Source: Lobosporangium transversale (lineage: Eukaryota; Mortierellomycota; Mortierellomycetes; Mortierellales; Mortierellaceae). From it: a stretch of DNA of 64,000 nt. The DNA lies in assembly GCF_002105155.1 (NCBI RefSeq), contig NW_019029031.1, positions 237,576 to 301,575 of the forward strand, written 5' to 3'. The position numbers and the translations under genes were made by a program. Positions 36,533 through 49,024 of this stretch are shown in pieces (within the stretch, counting starts at the first letter, position 1; each line of letters begins with the position of its first letter). A model generated the notes under the pieces. The model saw only the letters and a program-made list of their open reading frames with translations, was not told the DNA's origin and made no database searches.

Positions 36533-37548
36533 TTAATGAGCCATGATGGGAATCTTGGCGGAGGTTGGCGTAGGAGTAGTGCTAGGGGTAATAATCTGGG
36601 TCTTAGTCAGAGGACTAGTGATAGGGATAGCATGCGAGATCCTAGCAGGACGGAAGTTGGGAGTAGGAGGGGAAGGAGGAGGCGAGATTCGGACAGCACG
36701 CGAAGGCACGGGCTTTGGTTGGAATGGCTTCATAGTAGTGGCCGAAGTATCAGGCTTCATTGAGACTTTGGAACGGGTGGCGTCGTAGATAGTGTTGATG
36801 TTACCATGATCGCCAACACGGAACGAGACAGAGAAAGGTTCCACCCAGAGAACTAAATCACGAGGAATGTGACCAGCCAGGGTCTCCAGAGGCAAATCAC
36901 TTTTTTTGGCAGCCTATAAATGGGGAAAGCGGAGCCAGAATAAATAAAAGCCAGATTAACCAAAAATGTCAAATGAGATAAGAGTTTTTGGTGCTCGTCA
37001 TAAAACATTAAAACATTGGGTTGATGTTTTCGAGACTAATGTTCACATTCATAATTAATTACTAGTAAAATTACATTCCCATTCACTTTTTTTTTTTTTT
37101 TTCTTTTTTTTTTTTTTCTTCTCTTTTCAATGACCAAGTTAAAAGACCAGTAGAGTGGTTCTCAGTAAACATGGATTGTGTATGTGGATTTGTTAAAGTT
37201 GTGGGAAAAGGGGAGTGAGGGGCAAAGACCATCTCTATTTAATGTCTTCTACCTCATTCTTATTCTTATGAAAACACATAGTCTGTGCAAATGTTTTTTT
37301 TTTTTTATTTTTATTTTTTATTATCTTACCTCACACAAGAGAGGATCAACTTTTCCACCAAAGGAAGTGATGGCTCTGTAACCATTGCCATAGTGAGGTC
37401 TCTGTGGGTCCCAATGATTGGTATACTTTTCTTGCATAAGGACGATGATCTGCTTCTTGAATGCCTCAATTATCTGAGGCGTGCAAGAAGAGGAACTGGC
37501 CACGTAGCGGCAAAGAAAGTCGGAGGCAAAAGAGATCTCAAGGAGCAT
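36533..37548 (-). CDS. BTG/Tob family anti-proliferative protein (two exons, 199 aa)
   Basis: Exon 1 is 37548-37330 and exon 2 is 36913-36533, joined in phase 0 through GAG/GTAAG and TATAG/GCT. The BTG domain spans about residues 1-115. It starts MLLEISFASDFLCRYV; the first conserved box includes HWDPQRPHYGNGYRAI, and the second includes PLETLAGHIPRDLVLWVEPF followed by VSFRVGDHG. In animals this fold binds the CAF1 deadenylase and promotes mRNA decay. A similar role is expected here from family knowledge but not shown. The C-terminal 80 residues are Pro/Ser/Thr-rich with no obvious PAM2 motif. The length is typical of the short BTG1/2 type. The plus-strand open frames over exon 2 are shadows. 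BTG proteins occur in animals and early-diverging fungi, which helps place the organism. Confidence 0.9.
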
Positions 37549-37552
37549 TGTT

Positions 37553-37591
<39 letters not shown>

Positions 37592-38002
37592 GGAAGGGAA
37601 TCCAGTGATGGAATTATATGAATGCGTGGGTGCGTTGTGTAAAAAGAAAGTATTTGTGTGGAGTGAAAGAGTGAATGGTTTGAAGAAGGTCTATGGTATA
37701 GAGGGTTATGGTAGGCAAAAGTGGTTGGGCACTGAAAAGTGGGTGTGTTGTGTTTGTGATGATTGACAAAAAAGAAAAAGAAAAAAAGAAGTGGTGGTGG
37801 GGGATAAATAATTCAAACACTCAATTTTTAAACTTTTTTTGAAATCACAAGGCTCATCAATGATTGGTCTATACGTACAAACAGAACCAGGTCACGTACA
37901 CAGGTTAGGTGCCGCACGGTCTCTCTTTTTGTTTTTTACCCTTTTTACCCGCAAACAATGTAAAAGATAAACATGTACATGTACATGTATTTGTGCATGG
38001 CC

Positions 38003-38036
<34 letters not shown>

Positions 38037-38314
38037 AAAGGAGAGAGGATTCAGCAACAACAATGAAAGTATATATTTATTATAGTTGGAAAAAGATGTG
38101 GTACGCGGGAGAATCATGCAGCTCATCTCTCTTTTTATTATTATCGTCGTAATAAACATTTGCAGACCTGACTCTTTAGTTAGTTGAATCGGATGAACAA
38201 TCCAGATATCCTTCATCCTTCCTTTCTTCCCTCCCTTCCTCCTTAATCTTTCCTTTCTCTCTTTCTTTTCCTGGTTTGCATTACCATGTCGAGTCAATAC
38301 ACCATTGGGGATCA

Positions 38315-38345
<31 letters not shown>

Positions 38346-38783
38346 GGACAAACAAAAACAGACATGTATATGTCTAATCGATCGGCTTAATAAAATGTGT
38401 TGGATGGTGGTAACATAATACAAATAAAGACAAACAATTCATCCAAAATATATATTGTGTCAGCCCCTTCCTCTCATTTGAACAAGTGAAAAAATGTCCT
38501 AAATTATCGCAAGCGCGTCATAGGAATTGGAGAAAGGCAATTAACCAAAATAGCTTTTTTTTTTTTTTTTTTTTTTTTGCATTATGGATCGAACGATCCA
38601 TTATTGGACTAAAAGTGAAAAAAAGCTTTTTGAAGTGACATTATGCATCCTCATTATTGGTTGGTACATAAAGAACCTAATATAAAAATATTTTAAACTT
38701 ATTAACGTGAGATTTATATATATAAACATTCATTCAGCATTATTTTATCCTCATAGATGTTATTGGATCGCCTTCAAACATTC

Positions 38784-38820
<37 letters not shown>

Positions 38821-39302
38821 TCTGGTCCTTTAACTTGTTATTAACTATTGCTCAATGTTTTAGCAATGTTCAAACACATCATTTCAACGTGTCTCATTTT
38901 CACTAGTCAACAAACAGTACACTTTTTCCATATTTGACGTCTATGTAAATACACATCCATCATTTGCACATGAATCGTTAAGGTATAAATCTATCATGTT
39001 AATACATATATATATATACTTTTCGATCTCACGTGAAGTGTCACATTGACCCTTGAGGGTTGATGATCAGGTCTGGGACACTCTGGACGATCGTCTACGA
39101 ACGAATAGAACACACAAACGTATAGCCCATGTTATACATGAAAATGTACAATCAAATGACAGGAATCATGACTGTTGCCTTTTTTTTAAAAAAAGATGCT
39201 CAAGTTGCATACCATGAATGATAGGCATGCATAGTGTTATATATATATTATATATTACATATAATATATCTCTAAGCACAAATAAGAATATACAATATGC
39301 AC

Positions 39303-39333
<31 letters not shown>

Positions 39334-39679
39334 CAGGGTACCTTGCAGTATCCATGACCTACTGGAGCTGGAGCCAGAAAAAAAATAAAAAATAAAATAA
39401 AAAATAAACTAGAAAGGTTGTTCGTTCAACATGGAGGAATAACATAAAAAAAAGTGCGTAGCAAGAGCCCATGGCTTGACAGACTGACAGGTTCAAGAAC
39501 TTGACTTCTTCCCTCAACCTTTTTTTACAAGTTTTCTCTATTCACCCTCAGCTGACAGAGTGCTGCTAATGCTCACCTTATTAATAAAATTTGTACGCCA
39601 CCAATTTTTTTTACCCCAGAAAAAAAAAAAAAAAAAAAAAACTTAGGCTGCACGTGGCCACCATGCTATGCTTGGCATG

Positions 39680-39715
<36 letters not shown>

Positions 39716-40769
39716 CCAATGTTCAAGTTTAAATGTGACACCGATTCATGAGACAAGCCGGTCTTCTTTTTAACTTTTTTAACCAACTTTACCAGAGCTT
39801 AATACTGGGAAAAGGAAGAAGCAGGAAGGAAATGGAGAAAGAGAGAGGGAGAAAGAAAGGATGATGACGGACAGCATAGTATCCCCCACTTGTTTCCGTA
39901 TCGCATGCGCCCTTTACTTTTCTCTCTTTTTTTTTTTTTTTTTTTTTTTTATTTCAGTAAAGGCTGTAATGGGGTGCCTTTTAAAAAAAATAACACGGGC
40001 CAAGTTGCTTAAAAGGGAATTGATTCTTCCTCCTCCCTGCCTCCTTTTTAACCTCCCCTTCGTGTGTTGTTGGACAGAGTTTTTTACCGCTTTCCCTTAC
40101 ACAAACATTTGTATTCATCAGCTGGAAAGGAGAAGCATCGATCTTACTTTTTTTGACCTTCAATTTCTTCTCTCCTTAGTTGACCGACGGAACTAGGACA
40201 CTAAAATACTGATAATGGTGATCATGTATGATTATTGTTATTGTTGGCAGATTTAACATTTTTGCCTGTGTTCGTGCACTGTTGTCATGCCTTGTCTCGT
40301 GTTTGTGCTTTCCCACTGTTGGGGTTGAATAAATGATTGGAAGAAGAGGGAAAGGAGCCGAAACAAGGAATGAATAAAGAAGAAAGAGGAAATTTTGAAG
40401 CGTGTGAAGAGAAGTCCTCTTCATCCTCCTTCTCCATCTTAAATACTTCGCCTGTTACCTTGTTTCCTCTGTTCTTTTTGTATCTCTTCCCTTGTTCTGT
40501 CACTCCGAATCTTTTTTTCTTTCTTCCTCCCTTCATTTTACTTCTTAGATTCATCGATTCTTATTCATTCTTCATTCTTCATTCTTCATTCTTTCATTCA
40601 TTAATTCATTCCTCCTGTACAGCCCATACTTGAACAAAATACTTGTGTCCACCCACCTTTGATATCACTGATCACTTCTCACTTAATAACTATTCACCCA
40701 TTACTGCCACCTCATTGTGTCCAGCACAGCCACACTCCAGATACACGCACAAAGAAAAGGACAGGAAGG
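37549..40769. other. Intergenic region between divergent BTG and monooxygenase genes
   Basis: This region separates two divergently transcribed genes and should contain both promoters. No coding sequence is supported. It is notable for many long homopolymers: A near 37558 (then about nine G), 38006 (A29), 38320 (T), 38556 (T), 38789 (T), 39306 (A), 39620 (A), 39681 (A30) and 39928 (T). AT-rich palindromic sequence lies near 39238-39270. Confidence 0.6.
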
Positions 40770-41183
40770 ATGAAGCACACTGCGCCACTCAGAATACTTA
40801 TCGCAGGCGCGGACGTCTCTACATTAACTTTTGCCTTACTCTTGGAGCAAGCAGGCATCGACTATCTCCTTCTCGAACCCAATGACTCTGTCCCCGTCTC
40901 TGCTGGCGGCATCACCCTTCATCCAACAGTCCTCCCTCTTCTGGAACAACTTTCACTCAGAGATGACCTACTCTTCTTTTCTCAACCGATGGAGCAAGTC
41001 CTTGTTATGGATTCGGATATGGAATGTATTACTTCGTACGACTGGAGTGACCGACAGAAACGGTAATGATCGTGTCGTGCACAATGTACAAAAACAACAA
41101 CCGTTACACATTTTGTGATCATTGTTTAGGTTACGGAAGAAGGGGAAGGAAATCAAAAGAAATTGAGGAATTAACGATCTCTA

Positions 41184-41214
<31 letters not shown>

Positions 41215-43053
41215 CCTTTTTCTTTATTTCCTTACAAATGATACAGATATGGAGCATGGAGCCGATTCATGTCACGACCTGAATATTGTAATATGATTCT
41301 CGAGAAATTACCAGAGTCCAAAGTCTTATTCAATACCATCATCACCTCTATCACAACTGTAGAACGTGAAGATGAGGATGATGAAGATGATGGTTTGTTT
41401 AACGATGATGATGGCACGGGTACAATCAATAGTGCTCGACAAGATAGCATCCTTGATACTGATTCTCATTTCAAGGACGAGAAAGGCGAAGCAAGTATAC
41501 GTGGCGTGACGGTCGAATGCGCAGATGGGTCTGTCTATAGGGGTCACTTACTGGTTGGTGATATCAATAGCGAAGTAGAACGTAAACTGGTTTATAATAG
41601 CGATAGTCTCCATCGACAACAATCACAATCACAACAACAATATAGAGGAACAGAGGATGAAGATCGACTCACTGCTACTCGGGGAGGAGGAGACATGCCT
41701 GTGCGCGAAACGCAGTATCATGTGTCAGGAATTACCGAGGCCCTTGACCCGCAGCGTATTCCACTCTTAAAAGATGACACCACCCAACTAAGACTTGTGG
41801 TCGATTGCAAGAGCACACTCTCGGTAGGTGAACCACCACAATGAAAAAAAAAGCTTCCATTTGCATGAATTTTCTTTTTTTTTTTTCCCCCCCTTTGTAA
41901 AATTCTGACATGTTCCATAAATTTTCCGAACAAAAAAAACCCTACGCCACATTTAGTGGTGGGCTGCAACTCTAGCAGACAACAGGATCGCATGGCAGGT
42001 CACAAAGCGGGTTTTGCTCTCTGAAAAATCGACACGCCCTTCCGAGTTTGGGTCTCTGCATCATGAGCAAGCTGCAGCTGCATCTGTCATCAATCAAATC
42101 TCTCAAAACATGATGTGTCCGTTGGGAGGGACCATGATCCAGCTATTGGATTGGACACCTCAATCCCAGATCTCTTTCGGGCGGTGGGATGATCGACGTG
42201 CACCTATCAATACAAACTCTTCACGTGTATTGCTCCTGGGAGAAGGTAAAGAAGCAAATGCAAAAAACAATTTGGCATGAATTCTTGTTTTACCTAACAA
42301 TTTCTGCATGGAAAAAGAAAAATCGTAGAAAACTTCTCTAATTTTTTTTTTTATACTCATTTAATCTGCTCCTTTTCTCAATACAGCATGTCGCAAGGTA
42401 CAAAATGATATTGGTTTTGAAGGTAGAATTGATTTATCAATCATATTAACTAATCTTTTTTTTTTTTTGTATTTTTTTTTATTTTTTTTATACCAATTAA
42501 GATGGTCCCAATTCTCGGCCAACCTGTAGAAGAAAGCATCCTAGATGCATTAGCACTAGCAGAAGTTTTGTATGCTCTCCCGTCTACACGATTGAGTGAT
42601 ATTCAAATGGCCATTGATTGGTATCACAAGGAGCGGACAATACGAAGAGAAGCTGCTATTGATGAATCGCGCGACATGGATCTGACGTTCAATACCAAAG
42701 TAAAGACAACGAACCTTCCTCTTATCACTGATTGGGATTAGATTTCTCGTATTTATCTTTAGATGATTACGTTTTCATCTGACAACGATTGTTTTTTTAC
42801 CATCTATGCGATTTTTTTTTTATTTTTATTTTTTTTTTTTTTTTTACCTTCCCAGGGGCCACTACGGAAATTTTACCGATCATTCATACTGAATTATTTG
42901 CCCAAATGTATTCAGGATCGAAAGAACGATGAAAAATATTCATACCGCCCACAGGCCAATTTTCTGGACCCTGTGCCTGATTATGGTTTTGTAAAACCTA
43001 ATACAAGTTCATACTCAAGGCGATACAGCATAGCGGTACGAGAAAAATACTAA
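40770..43053 (+). CDS. FAD-dependent monooxygenase-like protein with degenerate cofactor motifs (six exons, 521 aa)
   Basis: The exons are 40770-41062, 41247-41823, 41957-42245, 42387-42397, 42502-42699 and 42856-43053, all with GT-AG junctions and conserved frame. The fold follows the aromatic-hydroxylase-like FAD family: an N-terminal nucleotide-binding beta-alpha-beta (RILIAGADVSTLTFALLLEQ), a middle region, and a C-terminal GEACRKMVPILGQ segment spanning the 11-nt exon 4. The usual GxGxxG is G-A-D-V-S-T. The motif expected as GADG is LVGDINSEV, and the usual GD near GEACRK is GE. An acidic insert (EDEDDEDDGLF) is also unusual. The gene is intact, so it may encode a protein with altered or lost FAD binding. 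The substrate is unknown. I chose the ATG at 40770 because it directly precedes the Rossmann strand. Confidence 0.8.
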
Positions 43054-43087
43054 ATAAGCACAAGCCAACAAGAAGAACAACAATACC

Positions 43088-43119
<32 letters not shown>

Positions 43120-43433
43120 GCATTTTCAATGATTGCAAAGATAATTGTTTTTTTTTTATTACTATTATTATTTCAACACTCAAAACACGTAAAAAAAAAA
43201 AAATACCATAATTATAGCATTCACATAATTCATACCAGGGGTGCATCACTTCACCTCATACGTCGTCTTAGAACAATAAAGTAAAAAAAAATAAGCTGAT
43301 CAAAAACTTTTTTGTACAGTCTTCCTCCAACAACGTATCGAAAATCGATACGCTAGCAGATTTTTGTTTCCATTCATTTTTATTCAATAAATATATCAAA
43401 CTTTATTTCACACATCCCGATTCACTTCGTGTC

Positions 43434-44240
43434 ATTCAATAAATCGCAATATTCATTAAATATTCCCAGCTGTCTCTGTACAGCAACCCAACGTTTCAAC
43501 AGAAGGGGATCGTCAATTTGTTTTAGGGTACTCATGAACCGCAGGTAGTTTTCCTTCGACTCCTCTTGATAATCGTGGATCGTCGGACTGGAAGGAAGGA
43601 GATTCGGACCCACCAGATCTATCTGATAACCCTTGGGTATTCGAGTCAGGAAGACTGGGGCTGTAGCCAATATCATATTCATCATCGTCTACTCCATCGC
43701 CCTCATAAACGATATCACCTTCATTGCAAGGAATGAAGCGATGCTTGTGCTTCTCGGAAGTGAATACCGTCATAACAGCATCGAGTATCGACTCTGTGGG
43801 CCCTTCACAGTAGTCTGTAGTGAGATAGTTGAGGATCACCTCTTCTTCCTCTCCGCCATATTCTTCAATAAGTTTTTCTTGAAGCTGAAAGATCTGGTCT
43901 TCTCTTGACTCTATTCCAAGATAGCGCAAGCGACTCCTTTGTTCGAAGGTCAAGATGGGGACCTCAGCAAAGCAGCTGCGGATGCAGGATGGGGTTACTG
44001 ACCTCCAAACTTTAGCGAGACACTTCCAAAGCTCCGCATTGGGCGATAAGGCAGTAGCTGATTTTCTCCTTGTCCTTGCACGCGCCACGGCTTCAAGCAT
44101 GACATTGCCTTGAACGATCTTATGACGCCTGCATCCAAAGGCTGTGTCATTGACGTCGTGTTTGGAGGAAATCAAATGATCTCGATATTCTTCAGTTCAA
44201 GAGCCTCGTAATCCCTATTACGTACCGCCGAGCCTTGGGA
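43434..44240 (-). pseudogene. Pogo/Tigger-type DDE transposase remnant
   Basis: On the minus strand, PPNTTSMTQPLDAGVIRSFK, a hallmark of pogo-type DDE_1 transposases, is readable near 44100-44155 just after an in-frame stop. The reading then shifts into a long frame (43513-44175). That frame includes LWKCLAKVWRSVTPSCIRSCF, the AW-x-SV-x-x-x-I-x-x-CF part of the same domain. Near 43430-43600 a third frame gives a helical tail (MSTLKQIDDPLLLKRWVAVQ) typical of the end of these proteins. The stop and frame changes show a broken gene; an intron could explain one change but not all. The N-terminal DNA-binding and first catalytic regions are absent. Confidence 0.65.
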
Positions 44241-44462
44241 GTGCACCTCAGGGGCACTTCCGTTTTTATTCATAAGGCCAGAGTATTGTGTGATGGTCAT
44301 GGCGGGTCCTTAATAAATGGCCCCCCGCCTGGCAACAATAATAAAAACAACTTTGATCTCCTTGACTTTCAAAACGTAGAAAACGTCTCAATCCCTATGT
44401 GCTACAGAATGTCGAGCAATATGATCTGCAAGCAGAACTCAAGAGGAGACCTACAACGTCTG
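44241..44462. other. Spacer before the CRN tandem array
   Basis: There is no gene here. The first repeated unit starts at 44463 (GGATGTGCACACTTTCG); sequence to the left is not shared with the later junctions at 51969 and 59488. Confidence 0.6.
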
Positions 44463-44820
44463 GGATGTGCACACTTTCGATTGTGTGGTGAAAACAAGAG
44501 AGTTAAAGAGACGAATAGTGTTTGTGTATTTAAATAATACATGTTACGTCACACTTGGGGGCCAATTCAATCTTTAATCGCATGGCGTCTTGTGCAACAA
44601 GAAAAAAAAATTTCTCACAGACACACACAGCATAGCCCAACCTTGAAATAAAGGAACAGATTTATCAATTGTCGCTCCTTTCTTTAACTTGCTTCACTTC
44701 ATTTTTGCACTCTCCTCTTCCTTTTCTTCCTTTATCCTCTTTTCACTTTTTTCTTATTTCCCCCCAGTTTTGCTCCCATCAATTTTGCTCTTTTATTTAT
44801 TCCAAGCCTTCATTCATTGC

Positions 44821-44860
44821 CTTTCCTTTCCTTTCCTTTCCTTTCCTTTCCTTTCCTTTC
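44821..44860. repeat. (CTTTC)8 microsatellite in CRN promoter region
   Basis: Eight CTTTC units in a pyrimidine-rich stretch about 160 bp before the CRN start codon. Units 2 and 3 have nine copies at 52327 and 59846. The pyrimidine-rich leader and TTTAAACAG just before the ATG suggest a 5' UTR intron, but that is unproven. Confidence 0.85.
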
Positions 44861-45022
44861 CTTTTTTTTTTCTTTTTTTCTTTTCCTCCTTCAACTTCAT
44901 CTCTAGACAATTTTGAACCATCCTGCTACTGAATTATCATCCTTTAGCATTTTTATCAACCTTTCCCTATTTCTGTCCTCTGTCTATTTACGCCCTTGTT
45001 TTTAAACAGGTTTGAAAACACA

Positions 45023-47453
45023 ATGGGAAGCAGCAGAACACCATCACGATGCCCATCACCTCGAACTGAACCGTATGAAAAGAAAGAAAGAAAAGGGGAA
45101 GCGAAGGAAGAGTCTTCAAGCACCAATGACCCTAAAATCCTCGAGCCAACCGAGCTAAAGATTTTTTGTATTGTTGATGGAGAAGCAACATCTTTTCCTG
45201 TAAATATCCCTTCTGATCGTTCAGTCGGCGAACTCAAGCAAGCCATCTATTCGCCTGCCAGGTTTGGTGATATCCCACCAGAGAAGCTAACTCTCTACAG
45301 GGTCTCTATTCCTGACGAAGACAAGACCGTCGTTGAGTCAGAAATTGTGTCGAAAGAGGCTCTCGTACCCGCATCAATGGAGCTTTGGGAGATATTTAAT
45401 TCTGAACTTCCAAGGAAAACGATCCATGTTTTTGTCAAGCCACCGCAGCGAGGTATGTATTAGCTCTTGATGGACTGATTGTTGATATTTTCAGCTGATG
45501 AAGCTTGGTTTATATCTTAAACGGCCATGTGCATAATATCACCATTTGGTTTGTGTCTTGATAACTCAACGTTCTTTCTAATTATTCGCCTTTGATACTT
45601 AGCTCAGAAAAGAAAACAAGATGGAGATGCTGGTGAGTGCTTTTGGCTGAGAACCTGGTTATTGATCAATTCAGAGTGATGTGCAGTACAATAAATCAAA
45701 AATATTGACTTTGATCACTCTATCTCCTTTATCAGAGTCACCCTCTAAAAAAGCTCGTCCAAGTATAAGTAGCAGAGGTACTCTTAGGGATGCGATTACA
45801 GAAGCGGGGCTTGTAACGAAAGGGATAGTGAATGGTAGGCCTGTCCTCTCGCCTCTCAACTCGAAAGAGAGGGTCAAGCTGCTTTCGTACATGGGGGAGG
45901 AGTTTTCAGGAGATAGTATTTACTACAGCATTGTTAGCGTGGCTTGCGAGCTCCGAAATTCTGGTGGTATCAAGGGTTCCAAAATATTGACTGCCCCTGA
46001 GGGTCGTGTCTTCCCTGTTGTCGGAACAAGGCATCTTTATATCAGAGAAGAATATAAAAAGCTTTATGACCATATTACAACCTTAATCAAGACTCCTCGT
46101 ACAAGATGGCGCAAGAACCGATACTTTGTCACTGGAACGCCTGGAATTGGGAAGTCAGCCTTTTTGGTCTACTTTGCCGTCCGCCTCCTTGCAGAGCATG
46201 ACGAAGAGAATCCACCGATTATTGTTTTCCATGAAAAGAAGAATACCGAATGTTATGCCTACGGAGGAACAACTTGCCAACGTTATGGGGAGAGAGTAGA
46301 TTTCAAACATTTTCTTGAGCAACCTGAAACGTGGTATTTAGTTGACAGTGGTAACCATCCTCAACCAGATCAAGCCAGGACGATATTTGCGGCATCACCA
46401 AAAACTCTCAATGAGCAGTACGCTGAACTCAGCAAGGAAACTACACCAATTAGCTACTATCACATGTCACTCTGGAGTTTGGACGAGCTTAAGGAATGTA
46501 GAGCCAATGTAGAGGATTATCATCCAATGGATGAAGAATTTTTGGAGGAGCTTTTTTACAAGTTGGGGGGAGTGCCAAGACAGGTTCTACAGTGTCCAGT
46601 CGATGTACTATCTGAAAAGCAAAAAGATATTAACCGCGCTAAAGACGCTGCGTTTTCCCGCGTCAATGCTGCCATTAACGCAGTCAGGAACCCAGCAGAT
46701 CTTGTAGCGCTCTTTGCACGAGGAAAAGAAGCGAGTGAATTTAGTGGTCGTTTACTCCATAGAGTTCCCACTTCTGACCACCTCGGCTTCCACCTGGTAT
46801 GGGCATCTCGTTGGGTCGAATCACGGATTATCGAGGAAATGAAAGATGACACTTGGCGCGATGTGTTGGCGAAACTTGTCAAACGCGGAGAGGATATAGA
46901 TAAAGGCCCACTGTTTGAAGTCTATGCTCATCACTTATTTCGACGTGGTGATATTAGATTTCCCTTTAGGGATCTTCAGTCAGGCGAAACAGGATTTCTT
47001 GATTTTCCAGCAAACCCAGAAGTGGTGCATATCCGGATTTCAAATGAATTATCAGGGCTCACTCAAGCAGCTGACAAGTTGTTTGTACCATCTATAACCA
47101 CCTTTCCGTGCATTGATTTTGCATTGGGGCCCAACAAGCTATTTCAGGTCACAGTATCAGAGAAGCATCCGATCAAGCAAGCACCATTCAAGGAGATAAT
47201 TGAATATATTACTGGACCCTGCTTGAAGGGAGACCAATCAAAGTCGAAGGGAAGTGACGATACCATTTTCCTCTATTTTGCGGTGCCAGGAAACATATAT
47301 GATAATTTTAAAGTTCAGAACTTTCTTACCTCCAAAGATACGGTCGTCAAGAATCCATATGTATGCTTAAAACATGTAAGACAGCGTGTCATAAAAATCG
47401 ACATCGAAGCTGCATATTCAGGAGGAGCAGCCGGTACGAATCTGAAGAATTAA
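45023..47453 (+). CDS. Crinkler (CRN)-type effector protein A (three exons, 725 aa)
   Basis: The exons are 45023-45452, 45603-45632 and 45736-47453, in frame with GT-AG junctions. Residues about 44-143 form the ubiquitin-like CRN header (starting LKIFCIVDGE). The 30-nt exon and the start of exon 3 give two basic clusters (QKRKQ and SPSKKARP) resembling a bipartite nuclear import signal. Exon 3 holds a P-loop NTPase with GTPGIGKS at 287-294 and a Walker B-like WYLVD near 353-357. A C-terminal segment has Asp614 and QVTVS from 624 that fits the restriction-endonuclease-like nuclease region reported for many CRN proteins. Known CRNs act in nuclei of hosts or competitors; here that is family inference. 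There is no signal peptide, as is usual for fungal CRNs. The ATG at 45023 opens the shared MGSSRTPSRC start. Confidence 0.85.
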
Positions 47454-48130
47454 ATCGAATACCAATCAAGTGGATGAAATTTTGTCTTTTTTAAAAAAAG
47501 CATTATACCCGTTCCTTGAGAATTTTTTACAATGGTTCATTCTTTATGAATGAAGCCATCATTATCCACTTACCTTTTAGACGAATAGATAGAGCGGTTT
47601 AATCCGTCCTCCCTTCTACTGGGGCATATAGAACTTTATAAAGCTGTGATCATTATGCGATCTTGTGTGCAAGAAAGGGCAGGATTTTGTGATACTATTA
47701 TCAAAGAGTTTTGTAAAAACGGATAGAGATGAAGAATCCTGTGGAGAACCCAGTGAGAGTCTGATGATGAGACCCAAAACCATATTATTATCACCAGGAC
47801 AGCTGGCATAGGAAATTATCCTTTCTCATATGCTTTGTCATCTGGATGCTTGCCACTTGCGAAAGACCTATCAATTATCATCATCCAGGGCGCCAAAACG
47901 TTTACCGGGAGCTAGGATGACAGCTCCACTCTAAAGACATAAATGTCGTTTTAGCCCCATGGTGCGTGCACGGGATGGCAACCTGTGACCAATGAGATCA
48001 TATTAGTTGTATGTTCGGCCAATTCAGTGTCAGTATGTGAAGACGGTGCGTCTTGAATCTCTAGGCGTCCAGGGACATGGAATAAAAAAACATCAAGAAT
48101 GTGGCCAAGGCTGCCACGCGATTGACCAAA
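46476..48130 (+). repeat. Left arm of a 1.65-kb inverted repeat (unit 1)
   Basis: This pairs with 49025-50672 in reverse complement. The arm starts inside CRN-A exon 3 at TTTGGACGAGCTTAAGG and runs beyond its stop. The identity is uneven: roughly 70% in the coding body, but about 94-100% from the last 70 coding bases outward. The loop is about 0.9 kb. Confidence 0.85.
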
Positions 48131-49024
48131 TATCGCACGAGTGTCTTGAAGTATGTCCGGACTTTTGCTTGATTATCCCATCTAGGAAACGATACTGCAC
48201 TCTTGAACCTCAAGTCATCGAGAACTTCTCGATATTCCTTGAAGCTTTGCCAGTTCTCTTAACCCAAGCAGGATCATAAATACAAAAGCCTATCCCGCAA
48301 GGAACTATGCAAATTCGTGGTAAATCCTCTGATAAGCCCTCCAATCCATGAAAGAATGCTGATAATATTGGTCGCTTAGTGTCGTTGTTGTTAATACACT
48401 GGTATTTAGCCTCCCCTCCCCATATCCTGCGCCTCGTTCAAAACAACCAAAAACATAGAGTTGCTTTGATGCCGCTCCGAAAGGACTCTGATTAGATTGT
48501 CGAACCAATCTTGCAGGAGCTTGTCAAGGCAATTAAAGCCAACTCCACCAAGTAATTCTGCTACTTTTGTGAAGAGTGCTAGGAATAAATCTGTCCTGGA
48601 TGGAACCGAGCTTCCTCAATGAACTTCTCCAAGGACCTGTGGACACACTTGCAATAGCATCCATTGGCTAGGCGTCATTCTACCTTCGGACAAGTAAAAA
48701 GGGTAAATTGATGAGCATCAAATATAAAACATAAAGGCACTTTTGCTTACGTTCTTCAAGGGGTATACGAAAACCAAACTGCGATTAACCGCCTATGAAC
48801 GCAAGACACAGAACATTTGGTGAGATTATAAACAAGCGTGGATATCCCAGACATCAAGGACCTTTTCCTCCTTATCTCCCATCCGTCTAGCATGGCTCCC
48901 AAGGTAATTAATGTGAGAGGGAATGATTCTGGCGAGATTGATGCCCTCAACAGCATGTAGCATTAATATATCGAGAACTATGAATATACTGACGACACAA
49001 TCCAATATTGTATCACATTTTACC
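48131..49024. other. Loop between the inverted repeat arms (unit 1)
   Basis: There is no supported gene; the short open frames have no recognisable content. The matching region in unit 2 is 55650-56543. Confidence 0.6.

Noticed and set aside
36527..36788. Two plus-strand frames opposite the BTG gene
   Set aside because: The minus strand carries a clear BTG domain with matching splice sites.
44669..44932. Ser/Phe/Leu-rich open frames over the CTTTC repeats, and copies at 52175 and 59694
   Set aside because: Low-complexity pyrimidine tract in the CRN promoter or leader; nothing protein-like.
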